From positions 1-6,936 of the forward strand of contig JAKLJF010000075.1 of the NCBI GenBank assembly GCA_023151335.1: 6,936 bases of DNA, written 5' to 3'. Below, piece by piece: positions 1-6,595 of the stretch. The translations under genes were made by a program, and so were the position numbers. Source of the DNA: Thermoanaerobaculia bacterium. Lineage in GTDB: Bacteria > Bacteroidota > Bacteroidia > Chitinophagales > Saprospiraceae. Below the pieces are notes generated by a model. That model was not told where the DNA came from. It saw only the letters and a program-made list of their open reading frames with translations, and did no database searches. How positions within the stretch are numbered: position 1 is the stretch's first letter; the number at the start of each line of letters is the position of its first letter.

Positions 1-1
1 A

Positions 2-262
2 AAAACGTTCTATCCGGAAGAAAATCAGCCTGAAGTGTTTCCGGTGCCGGCAACCGATGCGGTGTACATCCGATGGAAAAAAACGCCGGCGCAAAGCAGT
101 CCATACCAGATTTTCAACTCGGATGGGCGGCTGGTACAATCCGGGCGGCTGGGTCAGGATGGGCAGGAAACCCTCGAAATCGGTTCATTTCCGGCGGGTG
201 TGTATTTGTTGTGGATAAAAACGGAAACGGGGGCGGTGATGTATCGGTTGGTGAAGATTTAG
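2..262 (+). CDS. C-terminal end of a T9SS-secreted protein (5' partial)
   Basis: The frame is open from the left edge, so the true start lies outside the window; 86 residues are visible before the TAG stop. The segment reads as a type IX secretion C-terminal sorting domain: a VFPVPATDAVYIRW strand (variant of the usual FPNPA motif), then IFNSDGRLVQSGRL (the IYNxxGxxV-type strand), then FPAGVYLLWIKTETG and the terminal strand MYRLVKI. In this family the domain directs the exported protein through the T9SS outer-membrane translocon and is removed or modified at the cell surface. The passenger part is not visible, so its function cannot be given. The GTG at 35 is an internal codon, not a start, because the sorting domain continues upstream in frame. 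It converges with the permease gene, with 39 nt between the two stops and no obvious terminator hairpin. Confidence 0.85.
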   Translation, partial: KTFYPEENQPEVFPVPATDAVYIRWKKTPAQSSPYQIFNSDGRLVQSGRLGQDGQETLEIGSFPAGVYLLWIKTETGAVMYRLVKI

Positions 263-301
263 ATGACAGATGTCCCCTCTTCGCTTATCGTTGCAGCCCT
301 T

Positions 302-1675
302 TCACCGTTTCTCCAGCCTGACCCTCGGATCCGCCCACGCATACAACAGGTCGGCCAGCACGTTGCTGAGGATGGTGATCACCGCCACGAACATTACCAT
401 AGCAAACAGCACGGCATAGTCGTTATTGATAAAGGCCGTTTGCATTTTAATGCCCATGCCCGGAAAATCGAAGAGGTATTCCAGCACCAGCGAGCCGCTG
501 AAAATGGCAGGGAAGAGCCCGGCAAAGAGAGTAATCACCGGGAATAAAGCGTTGCGAAAGGCATGTCGCCAGTACACCAGGTTTTCGCTCAAGCCTTTGG
601 CGCGCGCCGTGCGGATGAAATCCTGTTTCACCACTTCGAGGATGCCGCCGCGCATTTGCATGGCCATCAGCGCCAGCAGGTGCAGCGTCAGCGTCAGTAC
701 CGGCAGCACAAACTTCTCGCGGGAATCCCAGGCCCAGGTCCAAAACGGCTTTCCGCTCATACTCCATGGTTCAGCGTTCAGCCCCTCGATACAGCCCAGG
801 CCGATATCCTGCCGGGATAAGAGGATGATCAGCAAACTACCCAGCCAGATCACGGGAATGGCGTACAGGAACAACAACAGGGTACGCATCCACACGTCCT
901 CCGGGCGCCCTTGCCGGCGGGCCATCCAGACGCCGAGGGGTACCCCGATCAGGAATGCCAGTAACATGGCGGCGCCATTCAGGATCAGGGTAGTCAGCAG
1001 CCGGGGCCGGAGTTCTTCCAGCAAGGGTTTGCCTGTGACGATGGAATTGCCGGGATTTCCGGTAATGAATCCGCTGATCCAGCGGTGATACTGGTTTTGG
1101 TGGCCGTACCAATGGACCGTTGGCACATATAATTTCCAGATCTGGCGCTGCATCTGAAGTTCTGCCAATCGTTTTTCAATGTTTGCCAACCGGTTTTTCA
1201 AAGACAGCCGGAGCGGCTCTGCCCGGATGGTATCGACTTGCCACGCAAGGTTTTTCAGTGCAGATGAAATTTTGTCCGTACCGGTCAGGTTACGCAGGTT
1301 TTTGAAACCGACCAGCGCAGGTCCGGAAATGCGCTCCAGATCTGGGTCCAATTCAGTGGTGACAGCTTGCCAGAGCCGGGATGTGGCCGGCCAATTGCCG
1401 CTTTGGCGGGTCAGTTCTGCCAGGTGTTCGCGGTCTTCAAAAGGAAATATCCGGTACAGGGTATCTGGGAATGCCGCGTTGGTGAGTTCGAAGTAAAACA
1501 GGGGCATATCCAGACCCAGCTTTTTCACTTCGGCCAGATAAGCCGCGGGATTCCCCCGGTAAAGTTCTGCACTCAGCCCCGCGCCAGTGAACCGACTCAT
1601 CGTAAAAGTGAGCAGCGATATCACAAACAAAGTGGGCAGAGCCAGCAGCAAACGGCGAATCACATAGCGAAGCAT
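302..1675 (-). CDS. ABC transporter permease, DppB/OppB (peptide/nickel) class
   Basis: Inner-membrane permease of 457 residues, predicted to form half of the channel of a binding-protein-dependent importer for peptides or similar solutes. The N-terminus (MLRYVIRRLLLALPTLFVIS) gives the classic first membrane segment, and LGLDMPLFYFEL at about 53-64 matches the conserved stretch after it. Further membrane segments lie near 226-251, 263-287, 322-342, 378-397 and 420-446. The cytoplasmic EAA loop that docks on the ATPase is clear: RTARAKGLSE (355-364) followed by HAFRNALFPVIT (371-382). The FDFPGMG and C-terminal DPRVRL motifs also fit. Between residues 65 and 195 sits an extra, probably periplasmic segment with a helical, coiled-coil-like part at about 155-180; typical family members are about 310-340 residues. 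No ATPase or binding protein is visible nearby. It follows the hydrolase gene by 25 nt on the same strand and probably shares its transcript. The ATG at 1675 is well placed for the signal-anchor helix. Confidence 0.93.
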   Translation of the reverse strand: MLRYVIRRLLLALPTLFVISLLTFTMSRFTGAGLSAELYRGNPAAYLAEVKKLGLDMPLFYFELTNAAFPDTLYRIFPFEDREHLAELTRQSGNWPATSRLWQAVTTELDPDLERISGPALVGFKNLRNLTGTDKISSALKNLAWQVDTIRAEPLRLSLKNRLANIEKRLAELQMQRQIWKLYVPTVHWYGHQNQYHRWISGFITGNPGNSIVTGKPLLEELRPRLLTTLILNGAAMLLAFLIGVPLGVWMARRQGRPEDVWMRTLLLFLYAIPVIWLGSLLIILLSRQDIGLGCIEGLNAEPWSMSGKPFWTWAWDSREKFVLPVLTLTLHLLALMAMQMRGGILEVVKQDFIRTARAKGLSENLVYWRHAFRNALFPVITLFAGLFPAIFSGSLVLEYLFDFPGMGIKMQTAFINNDYAVLFAMVMFVAVITILSNVLADLLYAWADPRVRLEKR

Positions 1676-1700
1676 CCGGACGTGAAGATCATATCAGGTT

Positions 1701-2339
1701 TCAGGTCAGGAAAGGGTTGTATTCCATTTCGTGGCGGATCGTGGTGGCCGGGCCATGGCCAGGGTAAACCAGTGTTTCGCCGGGCAAGGTAAACAATTGC
1801 CGGCGAATACTAGCCAACAAGGTGTCCATATTACCGCCGGGCAGGTCAGTCCGACCGATACCTTCCATAAATAATACGTCGCCGGACAAAATGAAGCCAT
1901 CTTCGCGGCAATAAAAAGACAGGCTGCCCGGCGAGTGTCCGGGCGTATGCAACACTTCCAGGCGGGTGTTGCCGAACACCACCGCACTGCCGGTTTCGAT
2001 AAACCGTTCGGGCATGGGCGATACCTCCGCGGCCACGCCATAATATAAACATATAGCCGGATAGCGCTCCAGAACCGGCAACTCGAAGCGGTGTATTTCA
2101 GGCAGCAGACTCCAGGTTTTATGCACGAAATTATTGCCGAAAACGTGATCCAGGTGGCAGTGCGTATTGATCAGGCGCACTACACGCAATTGTTTCTCCG
2201 ATATGAACGAGCGCAGTATATCCCGTTCTTCTTCTGTATAACAGCCGGGATCGAAAATGGCGCACTCGCCGCTTTCGTCATATACGACGTAGGTGTTTTC
2301 GGCAAAGGGGTTGAATTCAAAAACCTGTACGTGGGTCAT
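1701..2339 (-). CDS. MBL-fold metallo-hydrolase, glyoxalase II-like
   Basis: A 212-residue cytoplasmic enzyme (no signal peptide) of the metallo-beta-lactamase superfamily, in the small glyoxalase II/YcbL-like group. The metal-binding set is complete: THCHLDH at 59-65 (H60, H62, D64, H65), H135 in HTPGHSPGS, D154 in LSGDVLF, and H195 in VYPGHGP. The GIGRTDLPGG stretch at 160-169 is characteristic of this group, where the enzymes hydrolyse thioesters such as S-lactoylglutathione or related compounds. The actual substrate cannot be read from the sequence. It lacks the longer C-terminal substrate-binding region of full-length glyoxalase II (about 250 residues). The ATG at 2339 gives the expected N-terminus (VQVFEFNPFAENTYVVYD). 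Its 5' leader contains the 27-bp inverted repeat at 2358-2431, whose nearer arm ends 18 nt before the start codon. The permease gene begins 25 nt after its stop, suggesting an operon. Confidence 0.92.
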   Translation of the reverse strand: MTHVQVFEFNPFAENTYVVYDESGECAIFDPGCYTEEERDILRSFISEKQLRVVRLINTHCHLDHVFGNNFVHKTWSLLPEIHRFELPVLERYPAICLYYGVAAEVSPMPERFIETGSAVVFGNTRLEVLHTPGHSPGSLSFYCREDGFILSGDVLFMEGIGRTDLPGGNMDTLLASIRRQLFTLPGETLVYPGHGPATTIRHEMEYNPFLT

Positions 2340-2357
2340 AGCCGGAAAAGGGTGGGG

Positions 2358-2431
2358 TTTAGAGGGTTTATGAGGTTTAGAGGGCGGACGGCAGAGTTTC
2401 TAAACCCTCTAAACCTCATAAACCCTCTAAA
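2358..2431. repeat. Perfect 27-bp inverted repeat made of 9-nt units
   Basis: Left arm 2358-2384 and right arm 2405-2431 are exact reverse complements, with a 20-nt spacer at 2385-2404. Each arm is three 9-nt units: TTTAGAGGG, TTTATGAGG, TTTAGAGGG on the plus strand. As RNA it would form a long hairpin, moderately AU-rich, lying in the 5' leader of the hydrolase gene on the minus strand. It has no T-run placing it as a standard terminator. The modular make-up suggests a dispersed intergenic repeat family rather than an operator, but no second copy is in the window. Confidence 0.9.
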
Positions 2432-2441
2432 TTCTAAAGAA

Positions 2442-2472
2442 ACCGCCTTTCCCGTAGGCGGGGAAAGGCGGT
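2442..2472 (-). terminator. Rho-independent-type terminator of the large secreted-protein gene
   Basis: A perfect 12-bp stem (2442-2453 with 2461-2472, ACCGCCTTTCCC and its complement) closes a 7-nt loop. On the minus strand it lies 21 nt past the TAA of the gene ending at 2494 and is followed by the T-rich stretch TTCTTTAGAATTT. This orientation fits termination of that gene, separating it from the hydrolase-permease pair. On the plus strand the stem is followed by GGCAAAAC with no T-run. Confidence 0.8.
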
Positions 2473-2493
2473 GGCAAAACAGTGTTGGTTGTG

Positions 2494-4851
2494 TTAATGT
2501 TGTACCAGGAGTCGTTTTTTCAGTATTCCTTCCGTCGTATGCACCCTTACGGTGTACAGGCCCTGTGCAAAAGCATGGGTATCAATGCGAAGGGTGCGCT
2601 CGCCAGAGGGCGGCAGGGAGCGTACCAGTTGGCCGAGAGCGTTGTATATTTCCACCTGCTCCACCTGGAGGTCGCCGGTGGCAAGGATGGCCAGATCGCC
2701 CGCGGGGTTAGGGAAAAGGGAGGCGCGTTGATCTAATGCGTCGCTGTCGGAGACGCCCGTGGCGATTTCCGGAATCTTGAGCCACAAAGTGTCCTGCACA
2801 ACTTCATTCAGTGCCAGGCGGTTCCCCTTTGCATCGATGGCCTGAAGGCCGGCCACGGGAATGGTTAGCGGAATGGCCTTATTACCGGTGCGTTCGATAA
2901 CGTCGATAATAATGATGAAATTGGTAGTAAAATTCACTTTGGCAATACTTCCATAACCGGAAACCGGCTGTCCGTATTTGCGGGCGAAACCCATGTCGAA
3001 CTGACGGCGGTCGTGGTTGTCTTTCGGCAAAAGCAATATGTCGCTCGGAAATCCGAGGAAGGAGTTGGCACTGTAAAATATTTCGGGGTCGTGTTGCATA
3101 AAATCGGGATACTGCAGCGCAAATGCCAGGCCGTAAAGTCCGAATACCGGTTTGGAGGGGGAACCCACCATTACATCGGCGGTGATCTGTATCGGCGTGG
3201 TACTGTTGGGGTCGATGAGCAGCGTATCCTGGGCAAACTTCACGCGTACCGAGGGTGCGTTAGGTGTATAAGCAGATTTATTGGTATCGATCGGCGTGTA
3301 GTGCTGCTCGATAGCTCCCCGGTCGAATTCGTTGATGGCGCCGTTTCCGTCGCAGTCCAGGTGTTTGTAATTGATCCCCAAAAGGGTGGTATCCCGCCAG
3401 TTGGCGGCAAACTGGGGGGTCCAGGCGGTGGTAGCGAACGGCCGCGGAGCGCCCGCGGCAGAGAATCCGAGTCCCAGGTTCAGCAGGTCGTATACATTGG
3501 CTTTTTTATCGCCGTTGGCATCGCCGGGCAGCACATAATCGGTACCGACGGGTACGTTGTCGGCGTTCATATTATGGGCATCGGTAATAAAAAGTTTGGA
3601 GACCGAGGAGACGCAGCTGTTATTTTTCCATACGGTGAGGTTAGTGCGGTAAACGCCGCCCCTGGAATAATGGTGTTCAACAACCGTATCTGCCGGCCCG
3701 CCCTGCCAGAGCGGGCTGCCGTCGCCAAAATCTATTTGTACCGATGAATAATTGCCGCCGGACAAATTCCTGAACTGCACGGTGTAGCCGGTGGCGGGCG
3801 AACCAGTGATAATTTTGGCGTCCATGTCGGCGCCGCAAGATCCCGAAGTTGCGATACCACATTCGCCTGCCCACCATTGGGTTACACCCGCGGCAACCGC
3901 TTCACATTCGTTGATATAGGTTACGCCGTTGCAACCACAGACCGGGGCGAAAAAGGAAGGACAAATGGCGCCGGTATTTATCATAGAGGAATTGACGCAG
4001 CTGGCCGAGGCCACTGTAAGGGGCTGACAGCGGCTTGTTACGCAAATACTGCCGTTCTCCGGATCTTTCACTTCATATTGCGCACAGATATAGTAGTTGC
4101 CTTCGCCGGGGAGAATGGTCGTAAATTCAGGGGATTGAGAGTAGATATAGTTCGTTTTATTGTCGAACCATTTGACCGATTTGATGATGCCGGCGTTGCT
4201 GCTGACGGGTACCAGTTTCCCGAACAGTTTGGTACCCACCGCTGTCAGTTGCACGTCATAGTCGCAAAAGTTGGGGTTTTGTTCCGTAACCAATACTTTC
4301 CTGCATTCTTTCGTCGAACATCCCCAGGCATCCGTCACGGTAAGACACACGTCGTAGTATCCTTCATTCGCAAAGGTATGCTGCACGGAATAGCCGGTAG
4401 CCGTGGCGCCGTCGCCAAAGGTCCAGCTGCAAAATTGTACGGCAGGATCATAAATTTTAGCTTCAAAGGAGAGCCGGAAAGCGTTCGAGGGGCTTACAGC
4501 ATGGCCAAATTGAGCCTTGCAGGGCAAAGTGTCGGATGTGCAGGTAAGCGCCACCACCTTCATACCGGTAGCCGTACATCCAGGCGGCAACAAGGCAGGT
4601 TTGGAGCCAAAGCGGATCGTTTTCCCGCTGCTCAGGTTTCCAACCCCATCCACGGCCTGCAGGATTTCAAAATTGTCGAGGTTAATGATCTTCGCCCCAC
4701 AGCCAGGCGTAACGCTGGCCACCCAACCCACCTGGTCGCACTGGGCATCCAATGTATTCCATGCCAGGGTAAACAGCATTACGACAATGACCCATCCCTT
4801 AAGCTGGCCGGGCCCGGAAAGTACAGAATAACGCGGTAGAGGTAGATGCAT
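2494..4851 (-). CDS. Secreted multidomain surface protein: PKD, Kazal-like, dockerin-like, T9SS sorting domain
   Basis: A 785-residue exported protein; numbering is from the ATG at 4851. A TTG two codons upstream (4857) would extend it by two residues but is less likely. A signal peptide with hydrophobic core WVIVVMLFTLAW is followed by a likely cleavage at LDA|Q near residue 36. Then come a PKD domain (about 112-189, WTFGDG at 143-148), an Ig-like segment (about 196-281), a Kazal-like cysteine module (C297, C305, C307, C316, C331; APVCGCNGVTY), and a second PKD-like domain (about 345-423, DFGDGS). Two dockerin-type calcium loops follow: DANGDKKANVYD (444-455) and DCDGNGAINEFD (499-510). A beta-sandwich region (about 533-688) precedes the T9SS sorting domain (FPNP at 713-716, NALGQLVRSL, then the last strand KKRLLVQH). 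It likely acts on the cell surface or is released, in adhesion or protein-protein binding; no catalytic domain is recognisable. It has its own promoter and terminator, so it is probably a single-gene unit. Confidence 0.9.
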   Translation of the reverse strand: MHLPLPRYSVLSGPGQLKGWVIVVMLFTLAWNTLDAQCDQVGWVASVTPGCGAKIINLDNFEILQAVDGVGNLSSGKTIRFGSKPALLPPGCTATGMKVVALTCTSDTLPCKAQFGHAVSPSNAFRLSFEAKIYDPAVQFCSWTFGDGATATGYSVQHTFANEGYYDVCLTVTDAWGCSTKECRKVLVTEQNPNFCDYDVQLTAVGTKLFGKLVPVSSNAGIIKSVKWFDNKTNYIYSQSPEFTTILPGEGNYYICAQYEVKDPENGSICVTSRCQPLTVASASCVNSSMINTGAICPSFFAPVCGCNGVTYINECEAVAAGVTQWWAGECGIATSGSCGADMDAKIITGSPATGYTVQFRNLSGGNYSSVQIDFGDGSPLWQGGPADTVVEHHYSRGGVYRTNLTVWKNNSCVSSVSKLFITDAHNMNADNVPVGTDYVLPGDANGDKKANVYDLLNLGLGFSAAGAPRPFATTAWTPQFAANWRDTTLLGINYKHLDCDGNGAINEFDRGAIEQHYTPIDTNKSAYTPNAPSVRVKFAQDTLLIDPNSTTPIQITADVMVGSPSKPVFGLYGLAFALQYPDFMQHDPEIFYSANSFLGFPSDILLLPKDNHDRRQFDMGFARKYGQPVSGYGSIAKVNFTTNFIIIIDVIERTGNKAIPLTIPVAGLQAIDAKGNRLALNEVVQDTLWLKIPEIATGVSDSDALDQRASLFPNPAGDLAILATGDLQVEQVEIYNALGQLVRSLPPSGERTLRIDTHAFAQGLYTVRVHTTEGILKKRLLVQH

Positions 4852-4888
4852 AGCCAAATTAAATGTTTAAGGGCATTCTTTCACTTTA

Positions 4889-4919
4889 CAAAGATTGTGG
4901 TTTAATGCCGGACTTCAAA
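4889..4919 (-). promoter_or_regulatory. Bacteroidota-type promoter of the large secreted-protein gene
   Basis: Read on the minus strand, TTTG (4919-4916) is followed by exactly 19 nt and then AATCTTTG (4896-4889). This matches the known Bacteroides sigma factor consensus TTTG-N19-TAnnTTTG except for the first base of the -7 box. Transcription would start near 4882-4884, giving a leader of about 30 nt before the ATG at 4851. There is no clear Shine-Dalgarno in the leader, which is usual in this phylum. The divergent gene at 5024 must use another promoter in this 172-nt region; I see no convincing match for it. Confidence 0.65.
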
Positions 4920-5023
4920 AAACATTTTGCATAACTTGCCGGAGAAAAAAAAGTTTTTGCCAGGATTCAACAAATTGAAAACCAATATTTTAAAATTTCT
5001 TCTTAATCGATGTTTTTTCAGGC

Positions 5024-6466
5024 ATGTTCAGCGACAAACTGCTTTCCCTGCTTCAAACTTTTACAAAATACGAACTCAACCGGTTCCGGAAGTTTTTGCA
5101 GTCGCCATATTTTAACGATCAGGAAGACCTTGCGCGCCTGTTTGAGCTGATCAACGAGGCCATTCGCAAAGGGGATGAAACCGTTATTGCATTAAGCAAG
5201 GAAGCCGTTTGGAGCGCCTTGTACCCCCGCAAACCTTTTGATCACGGACACCTGCGCCGGCTGGCTTCCGACCTGACCCTGTTGGCTCAGCGTTTTCTGG
5301 TAGAAGAAGCACGGCAAAACGACCCTTTGGCTGAAGCGCTGGAGTTACAAAAAGTGCTGGAAAAACCGGAGTTGCAAAAGCACCTGTCCGGTGTGGAAAG
5401 GCAAATTGAGAAAATGTTGGAGCAAAGCAAAGGCAAATCCACAGACTTTTATTTCGCGCAGTTCCGCCAGCATTGGAATATTTTCAACCGCGCGTCCAGG
5501 AGTGTGGCCACCGCGGGATATACGGACAAACTGATTCAGGCAGATTTTTTTCTGGAATGCTACTATCTCGCCCAAAAACTCAAATTATATATCTCCTGGC
5601 TATTGTATCGCGGCTTCAGGGTAACGGAACGGGAGGTGCCGGTCATTCCGGGCTTTTGGCAGTATCTGGAAGACGAACGGTTTAACACCGTGCCGCTGAT
5701 CCTGATTTATCGCAAGGTCATTGTAAGTTTCACGGAGTCGGAAAATGAAGATCATTTTCAGGAACTATTATTATTGCTGCAACAGCACGCCCAGGAATTG
5801 ATCCATGCAGACTTGCGGGAATGTTATCATATTGCCCAAAATTACTGTGCATTGAAGATCAATCAGGGCAAAACCGAATATTACTACAAATACTTCCATC
5901 TGATCAGGAGTATGGTAGACCACGAAATTTTGCTGGAAAACGGGCAGCTACCTGAATCGGTTTTTAAAAATTTTATTACGGTCAGCCTGGGCGCCGGCGA
6001 ATACGCCTGGACAGAACAATTTATCCAGCAATACGCCGGTTTTCTGCCACCCCGTATCCGCGACAATGCCAAAATGTTCAATCTCGCCTATGTCAGTTTC
6101 TATCGGAAAGACTATAATAAAGTGATCGAATATCTGCGCGACGTGGAATACAGCGACGTGGTATATGCACTTGGCGCCAAGTCGATGCTGGTGCGTACTT
6201 ACTATGAACAAAGCGAATTACTGGCTCTGGATTCTCTGATCGACAGCTTTAAAATTTATTTGCGGCGTAACAAAGTCATCTCCAAAAACCTGAAGCGGGA
6301 ATACAATAACTATCTGAATATTATAAAAAAACTGGCCAATATCACAGCTTCTGATAAAAAAGCGATTGCCGATCTGCGGCAGCGGGTGATGCAAACCTCC
6401 TATAATATGCCCAAGAACTGGTTGTTGCGAAAAATTGCGGAAATAGAGGGAACAACAGAAAAATGA
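5024..6466 (+). CDS. Conserved-looking all-helical protein of unknown function
   Basis: A 480-residue protein without signal peptide or membrane span, so probably cytoplasmic. I do not recognise a named family. The N-terminus has a striking motif, KYELNRFRKFLQSPYFN (15-31), followed by charged helices. A coiled-coil-like stretch lies at about 103-135 (ALELQKVLEKPELQ, then VERQIEKMLEQSKGK). The rest is a run of amphipathic helices rich in Tyr, Leu and Phe (for example FYFAQFRQHWNIFNRA, CYYLAQKLKLYI and YYKYFHLIRSM), which resembles TPR-like or other alpha-solenoid repeats used for protein binding. No catalytic motif is visible. The ATG at 5024 fits because the SPYFN motif starts soon after; the frame has no better upstream start. 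The gene is divergent from the secreted-protein gene. Its TGA overlaps an ATG in the frame of the next gene (ATGA at 6463-6466), so coupling to the hydrolase-like gene is possible. Confidence 0.8.
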   Translation: MFSDKLLSLLQTFTKYELNRFRKFLQSPYFNDQEDLARLFELINEAIRKGDETVIALSKEAVWSALYPRKPFDHGHLRRLASDLTLLAQRFLVEEARQNDPLAEALELQKVLEKPELQKHLSGVERQIEKMLEQSKGKSTDFYFAQFRQHWNIFNRASRSVATAGYTDKLIQADFFLECYYLAQKLKLYISWLLYRGFRVTEREVPVIPGFWQYLEDERFNTVPLILIYRKVIVSFTESENEDHFQELLLLLQQHAQELIHADLRECYHIAQNYCALKINQGKTEYYYKYFHLIRSMVDHEILLENGQLPESVFKNFITVSLGAGEYAWTEQFIQQYAGFLPPRIRDNAKMFNLAYVSFYRKDYNKVIEYLRDVEYSDVVYALGAKSMLVRTYYEQSELLALDSLIDSFKIYLRRNKVISKNLKREYNNYLNIIKKLANITASDKKAIADLRQRVMQTSYNMPKNWLLRKIAEIEGTTEK

Positions 6467-6474
6467 GTTACCAC

Positions 6475-6595
6475 ATATACCTCGCGCCGCCAGGTTTTCA
6501 GCCTGGCCAAGCCGTGAAATACGTTTACAAAACTTTTAAAAGTTTCGTAAACGTAATGCGCTTTCATACTGAAAATCTGGCGACGCCAGGTATAT
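6475..6595. repeat. Long nested imperfect palindrome (121 nt)
   Basis: Outer arms 6475-6501 and 6569-6595 are reverse complements at 24 of 27 positions. Inner arms 6521-6537 and 6538-6554 match at 16 of 17 and meet with no spacer at TTTTAAAA. The parts between (6502-6520 and 6555-6568) are related only loosely and differ in length. Smaller palindromes are nested within the outer arms: a 6-bp stem GCCAGG/CCTGGC (6489-6507) on the left and CTGGCGACGCCAG (6577-6589) on the right. The whole could fold into one long hairpin or a cruciform. It begins 8 nt after the stop of the helical-protein gene. It resembles a miniature mobile or REP-like element; that reading is inference. Confidence 0.88.

Noticed and set aside
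426..1088. Open frame of 220 codons on the plus strand
   Set aside because: Antisense to the well-supported permease; the composition is basic and low in structure with no motif.
2358..2431. Possible small CRISPR array or iteron cluster from the 9-nt units
   Set aside because: The units are contiguous with no spacers, arranged as an inverted repeat, and there are no cas or replication genes nearby.
2091..2711. Open frame of 206 codons on the plus strand crossing the intergenic repeats
   Set aside because: It runs antisense through the hydrolase 5' end, both hairpins and the 3' end of the secreted-protein gene, so it cannot be a sensible protein.
3877..4839. Open frame of 320 codons on the plus strand
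   Set aside because: It lies wholly antisense to the secreted-protein gene, whose domains are recognisable; its translation is rich in Arg and Gly with no domain and looks like a shadow frame.
6489..6507. Possible terminator hairpin after the helical-protein gene
   Set aside because: The 6-bp stem GCCAGG/CCTGGC is followed by CAAGCCG rather than a T-run and is better explained as part of the larger palindrome.
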